Position numbers and translations under genes: made by a program. From Shewanella sp. KX20019 (GTDB lineage: Bacteria > Pseudomonadota > Gammaproteobacteria > Enterobacterales > Shewanellaceae): a DNA stretch of 64,000 bases. The notes under the pieces are model-generated. The model did not search any database. It was not told the origin of the DNA and saw only the letters and a list, made by a program, of their open reading frames with translations. This document shows, one piece after another, positions 26,905-36,556 of the stretch (the stretch's first letter is position 1; the number at the start of each line of letters is the position of its first letter). The DNA lies in contig NZ_CP068437.1 in assembly GCF_016757755.1 (NCBI RefSeq), forward strand, positions 434,001 through 498,000, in the 5' to 3' direction.

Positions 26905-27381
26905 ATGGAGTTATCAAATCCTATCTTGATCTGGGCCTGCATAGGCTTATTTTTAATGTTAGCGGAGATTATTTTACCTGGGGGTATCGTTATTCTCCTT
27001 GGTGCTGCTTGTTTAGTTGTTGCAGGAGGATTAGCGACTGGCTTGGTTGAGGGGATCGTACAAAGTCTCACACTTTGGTTCATCACTTCTATGGTGTTAA
27101 TGCTGCTGTTTAGACAAGTCACGCAAAAGCTTGTTGGTGGGGATTCACACGTCGATAGTACAGATGAAGAGCTCGAACTCTATAATCAAACTGCTTTAGT
27201 CAAACAAACCATAGGGCCCGCGCAAAAAACCGGCCGTATTGAATTTCAAGGAAGTGAATGGCCCGCATTGGGAGATGGCAGTGAAATTACTGAGGGGTCT
27301 CAAGTTCGGGTGATCTGTCGAGACAACATAGCGTTAGTCGTCGAACCGTTAGTAGAGGAAGTTGAAGATTTAGCTAAATAA
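26905..27381 (+). CDS. NfeD-family membrane protein
   Basis: 158 aa. Two or three membrane helices in the first 75 residues (ILIWACIGLFLMLAEIILPGGIVILLGAACLVVAGGLA and LWFITSMVLMLLF), then a small OB-fold beta domain (about 95-150; ALVKQTIGPAQKTGRIEFQGSEW). NfeD proteins are obligate neighbours of SPFH/stomatin proteins, as here, and help organise membrane microdomains or quality control. First gene of a three-gene operon; CAGGGGG precedes the ATG. Confidence 0.9.
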   Translation: MELSNPILIWACIGLFLMLAEIILPGGIVILLGAACLVVAGGLATGLVEGIVQSLTLWFITSMVLMLLFRQVTQKLVGGDSHVDSTDEELELYNQTALVKQTIGPAQKTGRIEFQGSEWPALGDGSEITEGSQVRVICRDNIALVVEPLVEEVEDLAK

Positions 27382-27422
27382 TTCAACAGTTATATTATCG
27401 ATATTAGGGAAGGGATCTATAC

Positions 27423-28352
27423 ATGTTTATATTTACACTGTTTGTTCTATTTGTTTTTTTCATTCTTTATAAGTTGTTACTCATCGTCCCTATGCGCGAA
27501 GTCAATGTTATTGAGCGCTTAGGAAAATTTCGCACTGTCTTACTGCCGGGCTTTCATTTTTTAATCCCATTTTTTGATCGGGTTGCTTATAAACATGAGA
27601 TCCGCGAGCAGGTACTCGATGTTCCGCCGCAAAGCTGTATTTCAAAAGATAACACTCAGTTGGAAGTGGATGGTCTGGTCTATCTAAAAGTGATGGACGG
27701 TAAGCTTGCTAGTTACGGTATTGAGGATTATCGCCGTGCTGCGGTCAATCTTGCACAAACCACAATGCGTTCTGAGATCGGTAAATTGAATTTGAGTCAG
27801 ACCTTCTCGGAACGAGATAGTCTTAACGAATCTATAGTTCGCGAGATTGATAAAGCCTCTGATCCTTGGGGGATCAAAGTGCTTCGTTACGAAATTAAGA
27901 ATATTACCCCGTCTAGAAAAGTAATCCACACACTAGAGAAGCAGATGGAGGCTGAGCGTTGTAAGCGCGCCGAAATTACTCTGGCCAATGCCGAAAAAGC
28001 GGCGATGATAAATCTATCTCAAGGTGAACGCCAGGAAGCCATTAACCTATCCGAAGGTGAGAAACAGCGTCGCATTAATGAAGCGAAAGGTATGGGGCAA
28101 GAGATCACCATTATTGCTAAAGCTAAAACAGAGGGGATGGAGCTCGTCTCGACAGCATTGGCCCAAGATGGCGGCAATGAAGCGATGAATATGCAGCTAA
28201 AAGAGCAGTTCATCAATCAAATAGGCAAGATTTTGCATGAAGCAGATGTCTCGATTGTGCCTGCAGAGCTGGCTAAGTTAGAAGGCTTTTTCGAAGGTAT
28301 GGAGCAAGTGACTCATGCCGTGTCTGCCAATTCAGTGAAAGGAACACGCTAA
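27423..28352 (+). CDS. SPFH/stomatin-family protein, first of two
   Basis: 309 aa. One N-terminal membrane helix (about 2-22), the SPFH domain (about 25-185; VNVIERLGKFRTVLLPGFHFLIPF, KNITPSRKVIHTLEKQMEAER), and a helical tail with repeated E-K/R-Q-R units (LSQGERQEAINLSEGEKQRRINEAKG). QmcA/YbbK-like. It should form large ring assemblies on the inner membrane with the NfeD partner. The stop overlaps the next start by one base (TAATG). Confidence 0.92.
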   Translation: MFIFTLFVLFVFFILYKLLLIVPMREVNVIERLGKFRTVLLPGFHFLIPFFDRVAYKHEIREQVLDVPPQSCISKDNTQLEVDGLVYLKVMDGKLASYGIEDYRRAAVNLAQTTMRSEIGKLNLSQTFSERDSLNESIVREIDKASDPWGIKVLRYEIKNITPSRKVIHTLEKQMEAERCKRAEITLANAEKAAMINLSQGERQEAINLSEGEKQRRINEAKGMGQEITIIAKAKTEGMELVSTALAQDGGNEAMNMQLKEQFINQIGKILHEADVSIVPAELAKLEGFFEGMEQVTHAVSANSVKGTR

Positions 28353-29293
28353 TGATTGCTGCAATTAATACTGATTTGATCGTACTGGCAATTTGGGGAC
28401 TTATCTTTGCCATCTTCGTTGTTAAGTTGTTTCAATCAATTCGATTGGTACCGACTAAATCTGCTTACATTGTTGAGCGTCTCGGTAAATATCATTCGAC
28501 ACTAGATGCTGGATTTCATGCACTGATCCCATTTGTTGATAAGGTTTCTTACATTCATGATCTCAAAGAAGAAACCATTGATGTGCCGCCACAAGAGTGT
28601 TTTTCATGTGACGAGGTCAATGTTGAAGTCGATGGCGTTATCTATATCTCTGTGACCGATCCCGTTAAGGCCAGTTACGGAGTGGTCGATTATCGCTATG
28701 CTGCAATTCAGTTGGCGCAAACAACGACTCGCTCGGTGATTGGTACCCTTGATCTTGACCGTACGTTTGAAGAGCGTGATGTGATTAGTGCTAAGGTTGT
28801 TGAGGTGCTGGATCAGGCTGGTGCCCTTTGGGGGATCCGCGTTCACCGTTATGAAATTAAAAATATCACCCCGCCAGAAACGGTCAAAAATGCGATGGAG
28901 ATGCAGGTTAATGCCGAGCGTGAAAAGCGCGCACTACTCGCCAAAAGTGAAGGTGATAAACAAAGTAAGATCAATCGCTCTGAAGGTGTAAAAGCAGAGA
29001 CCATTAACCATTCAGAAGGTGAGATGCAACGCCGCATCAATGAAGCTGAAGGCAAGGGCGAGGAGATCTTAACTATTGCTCGTGCGACGGCTGAATCAAT
29101 TGAGCGTATGGCGACGGTTATCGCTGCTCCCGGTGGGCAGAATGTTGTGCGTATGCAGTTAGGCGCACATTACCTTAAGCAAATGGATGGGCTTAGTTCC
29201 AGCCAGAGTAAGGTTGTTTTGCCGGGTAATATGATGGATTTTGATCACTGGATGAATAGTATCGGCCTAGAAGAATCGAAGCCGAAAAGCTAA
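28352..29293 (+). CDS. SPFH/stomatin-family protein, second of two
   Basis: 313 aa paralogue of the preceding protein, same layout: membrane helix (about 8-28), SPFH domain (AYIVERLGKYHSTLDAGFHALIPFVDKV, about 38 on; KNITPPETVKNAMEMQVNAEREKRA) and repeated SEG(D/V)K units in the tail (KSEGDKQSKINRSEGVKAETINHSEGEMQ as a tandem ~10-residue repeat). The pair probably hetero-oligomerises. Followed by a terminator at 29332. Confidence 0.92.
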   Translation: MIAAINTDLIVLAIWGLIFAIFVVKLFQSIRLVPTKSAYIVERLGKYHSTLDAGFHALIPFVDKVSYIHDLKEETIDVPPQECFSCDEVNVEVDGVIYISVTDPVKASYGVVDYRYAAIQLAQTTTRSVIGTLDLDRTFEERDVISAKVVEVLDQAGALWGIRVHRYEIKNITPPETVKNAMEMQVNAEREKRALLAKSEGDKQSKINRSEGVKAETINHSEGEMQRRINEAEGKGEEILTIARATAESIERMATVIAAPGGQNVVRMQLGAHYLKQMDGLSSSQSKVVLPGNMMDFDHWMNSIGLEESKPKS

Positions 29294-29331
29294 TACTTGT
29301 GGCGTAGAACATGTTTTAAGCTATCTAATAA

Positions 29332-29367
29332 GAATGCTAGATTCCTAATGGAAGCTAGCATTTTTTT
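29332..29367 (+). terminator. Terminator of the nfeD-SPFH operon
   Basis: AATGCTAG / CTAGCATT stem with a 13 nt loop followed by seven T. Confidence 0.85.
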
Positions 29368-29490
29368 CACCTAATATTTAGGCTTGTTTCAGCGTTAGAT
29401 TACAGCACTAATTTATGCTTACTATCGACATGAGTGTTGCGACTGTGATTAATGTAATGAGGTATAAAGCTTAATGAATGGATCGATGAT

Positions 29491-29904
29491 ATGGCTTTTG
29501 ATGATAAATTTAGACTGAGTTGCCATGCGGTGGTATTGCGAGAAGGTGGGAATGAGACAGAAGTTTTATTACTTAAAGCCACTTATGGCTCGCTGTCATG
29601 GGGTTTACCTGGTGGGGCACTAGAGCCCGCAGAGACAATTCATCAGGCACTTATTCGAGAGTGTCGTGAGGAGCTAGGATTCACCATCAAAATTAACTAT
29701 CTGACTGGGGTTTATTATCACAGTCAGCATGACTCGCAAGCATTTCTGTTTAAATGTGAAATGGACGAATTTGATAAAATCACATTGAGTGATGAACATT
29801 CACAATATAAGTTCATGCCGCTCTCTTCGCTTTCTGCAGTGCAAAAAACGAGAGTGGTTGATTGTATCGAATTTAACGGCACGGTTGTTAGCCGTAAGTT
29901 TTAA
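29491..29904 (+). CDS. Nudix hydrolase
   Basis: 137 aa. The complete Nudix box GALEPAETIHQALIRECREELGF (about 44-66, pattern GX5EX7REUXEEXGU) gives the Mg-binding catalytic helix. It hydrolyses some nucleoside diphosphate-linked compound; the substrate is not predictable. Convergent with the GGDEF/EAL gene: the 3' ends overlap by 17 bp. Confidence 0.9.
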   Translation: MAFDDKFRLSCHAVVLREGGNETEVLLLKATYGSLSWGLPGGALEPAETIHQALIRECREELGFTIKINYLTGVYYHSQHDSQAFLFKCEMDEFDKITLSDEHSQYKFMPLSSLSAVQKTRVVDCIEFNGTVVSRKF

Positions 29905-32020
29905 CCGGTTTGTCTTCGGGCTTCTCCTCTACTCTCTCTATCTTGGGTTTAAACTCAATTTTAGCACTTTTTTTATAGTGTTTACCTATCTCCAGCAGGT
30001 CATCAAACACCACGGGTTTACTGATTAAAAATCCCTGAGCATAATCGCACATCATAAAACTCAACTCGTCGAATTGCTCTTGGGTTTCAACCCCTTCTGC
30101 AATCACCCGGATCCCCAGTGCGTGAGCCATCTCAATGGTGGCAATAATTAACTCTTTACTAGTGTCATCACTGTTCATATCCTTGATGAAACTACGATCA
30201 ATCTTGAGGATTTGGAATGGGTAAGTACGCAAGTAGCTGAGTGATGAATACCCGGTACCAAAATCATCCATAGAGATACAGAAACCAGCCTTACTGAGTG
30301 CCATTAAGGCATCAAGCGTATACGCATGGCCACTTAATAGTACGCCTTCAGTGATTTCGAGCTCCAAATCTTCAGGACGCATATCTAACTGGCTTACGCT
30401 ATCGGTAATGAGCTTGACTAAGTTTGGATTTCTAAACTGTCTGGGTGACAGGTTAATGGCTATTCTGAAATTGTCATCGAAGGTTTTTTGCCATGTTTGT
30501 GCAGCCTCTAATGCGCGATGCAGAATAAATTCCCCCATAGGTTCTATCACACCCGTCTGTTCGGCAATAGGAATAAACTCGGCAGGTGATACGCAGCCAA
30601 GGACCGGATTATCCCACCTTAGCAGGGCTTCAGCGCCCATGATGCTGCCATCACGGATGTCGAGCTGAATCTGGTAATGAACCTGCAATTCACCGCGCTC
30701 TAGTGCACCATGGATCTGTTCCTCGATGGCTAGTCGACGAGAAACCTCTTTGTTCATCGCATGGGTGAAGTAAGAATAAGTATTACGACCAATACTCTTG
30801 GTATGGTACATTGCGGAATCTGCGTTTCTGAGTAGCTCTGATGGTGTAACGCCATCATTAGGGTAAATTGCAATACCAATACTGGCAGTCAGTATTAGCT
30901 GGCGGTTACCGATATAGAATGGCTTTCTAAAGCCACCAATCAGATTTTCAGCTAACGGTTGGGCGTCGTCGGCACAGGATAACCCGTCGAGCAAGATAAT
31001 GAATTCATCTCCACCTAAACGGCCAACAGTATCCTCTTTACGAGTTGCTTTCATCAATCGATCGGCTGCGGTAATAAGCAGTTGGTCTCCAGCTTCATGG
31101 CCCAATGAATCATTAATTTTTTTGAAATCATCTAAATCAAGGAAAATAACGGCTAACATTTTTCCGCTGCGCTCCGTTGACTCCACCAGTTGCTCTAAGC
31201 GCCTAAGGGCGAGAAAGCGGTTAGGCAGATCGGTTAAGGCATCATAATGAGCTTGATGACGAATTAGGGCTTCGGCTTCTAGGCGTTCACTATTGTCATG
31301 AAAGGAGATAACAGCACCCATTTTGTCGTTGTTAAACGTCATTGGATGAGACCAGTATTCGACAGGAAAGCTACTACCGTCGGCTCGCCAGAAGTGGTCC
31401 TCTTTTAGGTGGATGTCGCGTTTCTCTTGTTGATCGATAATAGAGCTTGCTATGGCTAGCTCATCATCAGGATTTTGATGGACTAGACTACGCATATTAC
31501 AGGCTATCAGCTGCTCTTCACTGCGGTAACCTAATAGTTTTACGCACTGGGGATTGGCAAATATACAACGGCCATTTTCGTCAATGCCATATATAGCTGC
31601 GGCAGCTGAATCTAAAATGGCAGATAAAAGGTGATTTTTACTGAGTATGTTTTTTTGATTGATATCCTCTTTTGCTGAGATATCTTGTAGGCGGCTAAAC
31701 ATGTGGTTGAGTTCGATCTCTAATTCACTCAACTCGCCATATTCACCTATTTTATTGCGGGTATTAAGATCTCCATTTGACCAACGACGCACACAACGAG
31801 TGAGATGACGTATTCGCGGCGTGACCGCCAATAATTGGAAGAGGCTAACACTTAATACTGCGGCATTAGCTAGGCAAAATAGGGTTATTACAAATATCAG
31901 AACAAAGTCAAATGGTGGTTTAACAACAAAGATATATGTTGCCAAACAGAGTGAAATCATGGTGATGACTGAAAGAGTAACTTGCCAAGGTTTTAGTGTG
32001 TGTTGTTTCATTGTTAGCAT
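29888..32020 (-). CDS. Membrane GGDEF/EAL protein with PAS domain
   Basis: 710 aa from the ATG at 32020, which has AGGAA at the right spacing (an ATG two codons earlier is too close). Two N-terminal membrane helices (about 13-60), a HAMP-like linker, PAS (about 125-240), GGDEF (about 250-410) and EAL (about 430-680). GGDEF intact at about 336-340 (GRLGGDEFIILLDG) with the RKED inhibitory I-site just upstream; EALLRW intact at about 464, with INLSPRQF, LEITEG and DDFGTGYSS. Both activities are therefore possible, with product feedback on the cyclase. Signal sensed is unknown. Confidence 0.93.
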   Translation of the reverse strand: MLTMKQHTLKPWQVTLSVITMISLCLATYIFVVKPPFDFVLIFVITLFCLANAAVLSVSLFQLLAVTPRIRHLTRCVRRWSNGDLNTRNKIGEYGELSELEIELNHMFSRLQDISAKEDINQKNILSKNHLLSAILDSAAAAIYGIDENGRCIFANPQCVKLLGYRSEEQLIACNMRSLVHQNPDDELAIASSIIDQQEKRDIHLKEDHFWRADGSSFPVEYWSHPMTFNNDKMGAVISFHDNSERLEAEALIRHQAHYDALTDLPNRFLALRRLEQLVESTERSGKMLAVIFLDLDDFKKINDSLGHEAGDQLLITAADRLMKATRKEDTVGRLGGDEFIILLDGLSCADDAQPLAENLIGGFRKPFYIGNRQLILTASIGIAIYPNDGVTPSELLRNADSAMYHTKSIGRNTYSYFTHAMNKEVSRRLAIEEQIHGALERGELQVHYQIQLDIRDGSIMGAEALLRWDNPVLGCVSPAEFIPIAEQTGVIEPMGEFILHRALEAAQTWQKTFDDNFRIAINLSPRQFRNPNLVKLITDSVSQLDMRPEDLELEITEGVLLSGHAYTLDALMALSKAGFCISMDDFGTGYSSLSYLRTYPFQILKIDRSFIKDMNSDDTSKELIIATIEMAHALGIRVIAEGVETQEQFDELSFMMCDYAQGFLISKPVVFDDLLEIGKHYKKSAKIEFKPKIERVEEKPEDKPVKTYG

Positions 32021-32091
32021 ACGCATTTCCTAACTTTGAGTTGTATAAACAGCATCCCCTTTGAAAGAGCCCCAAGGTAAATGCTGGGGTT

Positions 32092-32220
32092 TTACCGCCG
32101 CTTTTTTAAGAGCAGCTTAGTGTTGAGGAAATCAAGGAGATCGCCAAACCGACCTAAAATGCCTTGGAGGGGAGGCTTTCTGAAGAGGGGAAATAAAGTC
32201 TTTAGAATAGCGCCCAACAT
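32092..32220 (-). CDS. Candidate 42-residue small protein
   Basis: MLGAILKTLFPLF at the start and LLLKKRR at the end: a short amphipathic, strongly cationic peptide. AGGTG lies 7 nt before the ATG, and a CCCCA...TGGGG hairpin follows the stop at about 32071-32092. The context (473 bp between larger genes) leaves room for a real small gene. No family recognised; it may be a membrane-associated peptide. Confidence 0.35.
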   Translation of the reverse strand: MLGAILKTLFPLFRKPPLQGILGRFGDLLDFLNTKLLLKKRR

Positions 32221-32505
32221 GACTAAACACCTATGTAGATAAGTCAATATAAGTATGTGGGAAGTTTGCTTAGAGTTGGCTATGGAGGTCATTTTAGTCC
32301 TTTAAAATATAAGAAATCAGTCCTTGATTACTTGTCTTACCGACTAAGTATAGGATCGAATTTCTGAAACAGGAAATACACAATTGTTCAACTAAGCATC
32401 TATTTGAATGGTAAGTGTTTTTCACTAGTAAATTTACACTTTAACGCTAGAATCTTCTTTATAATTCTAAAAGTGAGCTATTTAACTGAGGAGTAAGGGG
32501 TGAAA
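32221..32505. other. AT-rich gap upstream of the RidA-like gene
   Basis: About 285 bp holding the presumed promoter of the RidA-like gene and of the small leftward ORF. No repeats or clear operators seen. Confidence 0.3.
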
Positions 32506-32859
32506 ATGAGTATAGAAAGAATTGATACTAAGAGTCGTATGAGCAGAATCGTTAAGCATAACGGTACCATCTATCTATGTGGTCAGGTTTGTAAGGATGC
32601 TGAGCAAGGGATCACTGAGCAAACAAGCTCAATGCTGGAAAAAGTCGATGGGTTATTAACCCAAGCTGGTAGTGACCGAGAGCATATCCTGTCAGCGACA
32701 ATCTACGTTAAAGATATGCAGTACTTTGCCGAGATGAATGCCGTATGGGATGCTTGGGTGCCAGAAGGTCATGCACCTGCGCGGGCTTGTGTTGCAGCCA
32801 AAATGGCACGCGAAGCGTTATTGGTCGAAATATCGATAGTGGCCGCTGAAAAAGCCTAA
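32506..32859 (+). CDS. YoaB-like RidA-family protein
   Basis: 117 aa from the ATG at 32506, with AGGAGTAAGGGG upstream. The RidA/YjgF fold is clear; RIDTKSRMSRIVKHNGTIYLCGQV and NAVWDAWVPEGHAPARACVAAKM follow the YoaB branch. The Arg of APARACV corresponds to the conserved Arg that binds the imine/enamine carboxylate in RidA. Enamine/imine deaminase activity is the family expectation; the true substrate is unknown. A perfect 14 bp hairpin follows at 32869. Confidence 0.88.
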   Translation: MSIERIDTKSRMSRIVKHNGTIYLCGQVCKDAEQGITEQTSSMLEKVDGLLTQAGSDREHILSATIYVKDMQYFAEMNAVWDAWVPEGHAPARACVAAKMAREALLVEISIVAAEKA

Positions 32860-32868
32860 TGCTGCTGC

Positions 32869-32904
32869 GTCGAGATGACAATCATTAAGTATTGTCATCT
32901 CGAC
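32869..32904 (+). terminator. Long hairpin after the RidA-like gene
   Basis: GTCGAGATGACAAT / ATTGTCATCTCGAC, a perfect 14 bp stem with an 8 nt loop, 10 nt after the stop codon. The following T run is short (CTTTAA), so it may stabilise mRNA as well as terminate. Confidence 0.6.
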
Positions 32905-32935
32905 CTTTAACTCGTGAACTGAATCGAGGTTCTGT

Positions 32936-33308
32936 TATACCCAAACCTCCTGAATCTGCGGTCTTCAGAGGCTGTTTGCATGTTCAATTCTAGGCGGGTC
33001 AGTGCTGTAATGGCATTCCCTTTCGAGCTGGTGCAACAACGAAGTGAGCTTGCAAAAAGCCTTCTTCGATGGGTACTCCTTTTATATAAAGAATCGACTT
33101 TATGTTGCGTTATCGATTTTGTTAAGGTCGCGACTATTGACTGCTATCAATGCAAGCACCAAGGATGGTGTGAATGTCAGTTATGCACGACTATATGGAT
33201 ATAGGAGGTAGAGTAACGCAGGAGCTGTTACCGAGGAGCAATAACTTACCTTGATTAAAGCCCATTAAATTCCCACTGAAACCTGCACATTCAAGTGGCT
33301 TGGGTATA
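32936..33308. mobile_element. MITE copy 2 upstream of uvrD
   Basis: 373 bp element bounded by TATA, with inverted ends: left TATACCCAAACCTCCTGAAT; right end on the other strand TATACCCAAGCCACTTGAAT. It shares CAATTCTAGGCG, GCGTTATCGA and AATTCCCACTGAA with the copy at 13138 and is about 105 bp longer inside. No coding capacity. It ends 30 bp before the uvrD ATG, so uvrD's native promoter was probably separated from the gene and transcription may now start inside the element. Confidence 0.85.
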
Positions 33309-33338
33309 TACTGCCCACCTGATTTTTTGGAGGCAATA

Positions 33339-35504
33339 ATGGACGTATCTTCTTTACTCGACGGCCTAAATGACAAGCAGCGTGATGCCGTAGGCGCTCC
33401 GCAATCCAGTATGTTAGTTTTAGCTGGCGCGGGTAGCGGTAAAACTCGTGTGTTAACACACAGAATCGCTTGGCTAATGCAGGTTGAACAGCAAAGCCCC
33501 TATGCAATTTTAGCGGTGACCTTTACCAACAAAGCTGCCAAGGAGATGCGTGAGCGGGTAGAGAAAGTGGCGGGTGGCAATATGAGCCGCATGTGGATTG
33601 GCACATTCCACGGGTTAGCCCATCGATTACTGCGTACCCATTATAAAGACGCCAACCTGCCGCAGAGTTTCCAGATCTTAGATTCTGATGACCAACTGCG
33701 ATTGATCAAGCGTATTCTAAAAAGCCTTCAGTTGGATGAAAAACAGTATCCTCCGAGACAAGCTCAAGGCTACATCAATGGCAAGAAAGATTTGGGTCTT
33801 CGCCCGTCACATATCGATGCTTGCGGCTTTCCGATAGAGCAAAACCTGCTTAAAATTTATCAGGTTTATCAAGATTCTTGCGACCGCGCAGGTCTGGTCG
33901 ATTTTGCTGAAATTCTCTTACGAGCTCATGAGCTTTGGCTTAATAAACCGCATATTCTTGACCACTATCAAGACCGATTCAAGCATATTTTGGTTGACGA
34001 GTTTCAAGACACTAACGCCATTCAATATGCATGGATCCGTGTACTTGCTGGTTCAAGCGCCAATGTGATGATCGTGGGTGATGATGATCAATCTATTTAC
34101 GGTTGGCGTGGCGCTCAGGTTGAGAATTTGCATAAATTCTTAGGTGATTTTCCCGCGGCTCAAACTGTCCGCCTAGAGCAGAACTATCGCTCTAGCGGCA
34201 ATATTCTTAACGCGTCCAATGAGCTCATTGCTAACAATCCTGATCGTATGGGTAAAAAACTGTGGACTGACGATAAAGATGGTGATCCCATCGGGCTTTA
34301 TTGTGCATTTAACGAAATGGACGAAGCGCGGTTTATTGTGGGCCGTATTACCGACTGGCAAGACGAGGGTGGCAAGTTAGAAGATTGCGCCATCTTATAC
34401 CGCTCTAACGCACAATCCCGTGTACTCGAGGAAGCGTTACTACATAAAGGTGTCGCCTACCGGATCTATGGTGGTTTACGATTTTTCGATCGCCAAGAGA
34501 TTAAAGATGCAATGGGTTACCTGCGCCTCATCAGTAATAAAAATGATGATGCAGCCTTCGAGCGAGTGGTCAACACTCCTGCACGCGGTATCGGTGGCCG
34601 AACGTTAGAAATAATGCGTACCACTGCTCGCCAACAAGAGCTCACCCTGTGGGACACTTGCCTGCGTTTACTTGAAGAGAAAGTTCTCAGCGGACGCGCT
34701 GCTAATGCAGTACGTGGCTTTATGGACTTGATTGTTGCTTTGCGAGTCGACACCGAAGAGCTGTCACTGCACCGACGCACAGATCATGTGATCCAAGAGT
34801 CTGGCCTTAAGTTGATGTATGAGACTGAAAAAGGCGAAAAAGCGAGAGCTCGAGTAGAGAACTTAGAGGAGCTCGTGACTGCGGCGCGTAGCTTTATGGT
34901 GCCTGAAGAGCTTGAAGATATGGGTGAGCTTAGCGCCTTTTTATCTCACGCTGCACTTGAAGCGGGCGAAGGGCAAGCAGATGAGTTCACCGATGCGGTA
35001 CAGTTAATGACATTGCACTCAGCCAAAGGTCTTGAGTTTCCAATGGTGTTTATGGCTGGTGTGGAAGAGGGGCTATTCCCGAGCCAAATGGCAATTGATG
35101 AAGGTGATCGACTCGATGAAGAGCGACGCCTCTGTTATGTCGGCATGACCCGTGCAATGCAAAAACTCTATATCACCTATGCTGAATCTCGCCGTATATA
35201 TGGCCGAGAAAGCTTTGCACGGCCTTCTCGATTTGTAAAAGAGATCCCTGAAAAATATGTACAAGAGATCCGTATGCGCACCCAAGTGTCGGCGCCTGCG
35301 GTCAGTACTCGCTTTAGTAAGCAAGATAGCTCGTTTAATGAATCAGGCTTTAAGATTGGCCAAAAAGTCAGTCATCCTAAATTTGGCGAAGGCGCAGTGA
35401 CTAACTACGAAGGTAGCGGCGCTCAAGCTCGAATTCAGGTGAACTTCTTAGATGTTGGTAGCAAGTGGTTAGTCATTGCATATGCACGCTTAGAGAAAGT
35501 GTAG
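33339..35504 (+). CDS. uvrD: DNA helicase II
   Basis: 721 aa (E. coli UvrD 720) from the ATG at 33339, with TTGGAGG 6 nt upstream; a longer frame would begin inside the MITE. SF1A 3'-5' helicase for excision and mismatch repair. Motifs: Walker A AGAGSGKTRVL (about 28-38), VDEFQDTN (II), GDDDQSIYGWRGA (III), LEQNYRSS (IV), TLHSAKGLEFP (V) and LCYVGMTRA (VI); the C-terminal GxKVxHPKFGEGxV domain is present. No intact LexA box is visible upstream of the start. Confidence 0.97.
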   Translation: MDVSSLLDGLNDKQRDAVGAPQSSMLVLAGAGSGKTRVLTHRIAWLMQVEQQSPYAILAVTFTNKAAKEMRERVEKVAGGNMSRMWIGTFHGLAHRLLRTHYKDANLPQSFQILDSDDQLRLIKRILKSLQLDEKQYPPRQAQGYINGKKDLGLRPSHIDACGFPIEQNLLKIYQVYQDSCDRAGLVDFAEILLRAHELWLNKPHILDHYQDRFKHILVDEFQDTNAIQYAWIRVLAGSSANVMIVGDDDQSIYGWRGAQVENLHKFLGDFPAAQTVRLEQNYRSSGNILNASNELIANNPDRMGKKLWTDDKDGDPIGLYCAFNEMDEARFIVGRITDWQDEGGKLEDCAILYRSNAQSRVLEEALLHKGVAYRIYGGLRFFDRQEIKDAMGYLRLISNKNDDAAFERVVNTPARGIGGRTLEIMRTTARQQELTLWDTCLRLLEEKVLSGRAANAVRGFMDLIVALRVDTEELSLHRRTDHVIQESGLKLMYETEKGEKARARVENLEELVTAARSFMVPEELEDMGELSAFLSHAALEAGEGQADEFTDAVQLMTLHSAKGLEFPMVFMAGVEEGLFPSQMAIDEGDRLDEERRLCYVGMTRAMQKLYITYAESRRIYGRESFARPSRFVKEIPEKYVQEIRMRTQVSAPAVSTRFSKQDSSFNESGFKIGQKVSHPKFGEGAVTNYEGSGAQARIQVNFLDVGSKWLVIAYARLEKV

Positions 35505-35611
35505 AAACGCTATTCTCATCGGATTGACGATAGCAGTTGAATACTTGTTCAGCTCAGTCATAATGCGGGTATGAATTAAAGGCCGAAGACGTTTTAGGAG
35601 AGCCTAATAAA

Positions 35612-36475
35612 ATGAATTTAAGGGATAAATTGGATGTCTACATGCGGCTTACTCGCATAGACCGTCCTATTGGCACCTTGCTACTATTGTGGCCCTGCTT
35701 GATGGCGTTGATGTTTGCCGCAGGAGGCATGCCAGACATTAAAGTGCTGATTATCTTTATCATAGGTGTGGTTGTGATGCGCGCCTGTGGCTGTGTGATC
35801 AATGACTACGCTGATAGAAATCTCGATGCGCACGTTGAACGCACACAATCTAGACCTTTAGCCAGTGGCGAAATTAGCAGCAAAGAAGCACTGTTGTTGT
35901 TTGTCGTTATGGCGCTATTTGCATTCAGTCTTGTGTTGTTGTTAAACCCGCTGGTGGTCAAGCTTTCAGTTGTCGGTATTATTCTTACTATTATCTACCC
36001 CTTTACCAAGCGCTACACCAATATGCCACAGATGTTTTTGGGCACAGTCTGGAGTTGGTCTATCCCGATGGCTTACGCCGCACAAACAGGCTCCGTACCT
36101 GTTGAAGCATGGTGGTTATTTGCAGCCAATTGGTGCTGGACGATCGCTTACGACACCATGTATGCCATGGTTGATCGTGATGATGATCTCAAGGTAGGTA
36201 TCAAGTCGACGGCTATTTTATTTGGCCGATATGATCGACAGATCATTGCTGGATTTCAGATGGCAGCGCTTACCTGCTTTATTGTTGCCGGTACTATCGC
36301 CGGACGCGGTGAAATCTTTGGCTTAGGTATTTTGGCGTTTATTAGTTTTGGGCTTTACCAGCAAAAATTGATTTATGGTCGCGAAAGAGCACCATGCTTC
36401 AAAGCTTTCTTAAATAATAACTGGGCAGGAATGGTGCTTTTTGTCGCACTAGGGCTAGATTATTTAGTTTTTTAG
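35612..36475 (+). CDS. ubiA: 4-hydroxybenzoate octaprenyltransferase
   Basis: 287 aa, multi-pass membrane enzyme that prenylates 4-hydroxybenzoate in ubiquinone synthesis. The two Asp-rich motifs are intact: NDYADRNLD (64-72) and DTMYAMVDRDDD (about 187-198). About eight membrane helices. UbiC, often next to it in other bacteria, is not adjacent here; ubiD of the same pathway lies at 58955. Confidence 0.96.
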   Translation: MNLRDKLDVYMRLTRIDRPIGTLLLLWPCLMALMFAAGGMPDIKVLIIFIIGVVVMRACGCVINDYADRNLDAHVERTQSRPLASGEISSKEALLLFVVMALFAFSLVLLLNPLVVKLSVVGIILTIIYPFTKRYTNMPQMFLGTVWSWSIPMAYAAQTGSVPVEAWWLFAANWCWTIAYDTMYAMVDRDDDLKVGIKSTAILFGRYDRQIIAGFQMAALTCFIVAGTIAGRGEIFGLGILAFISFGLYQQKLIYGRERAPCFKAFLNNNWAGMVLFVALGLDYLVF

Positions 36476-36527
36476 TTTAGCTGAACCCTATCTAACCCTG
36501 CTCCAGCAAGGTCAATAGCATCAAAAT

Positions 36528-36556
36528 AAACGTCTTCTACTGAAGGCGTTTTTTTA
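36528..36556 (+). terminator. Terminator of ubiA
   Basis: AACG(T)CTTC / GAAGGCGTT stem with a TACT loop and seven T. Confidence 0.82.
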
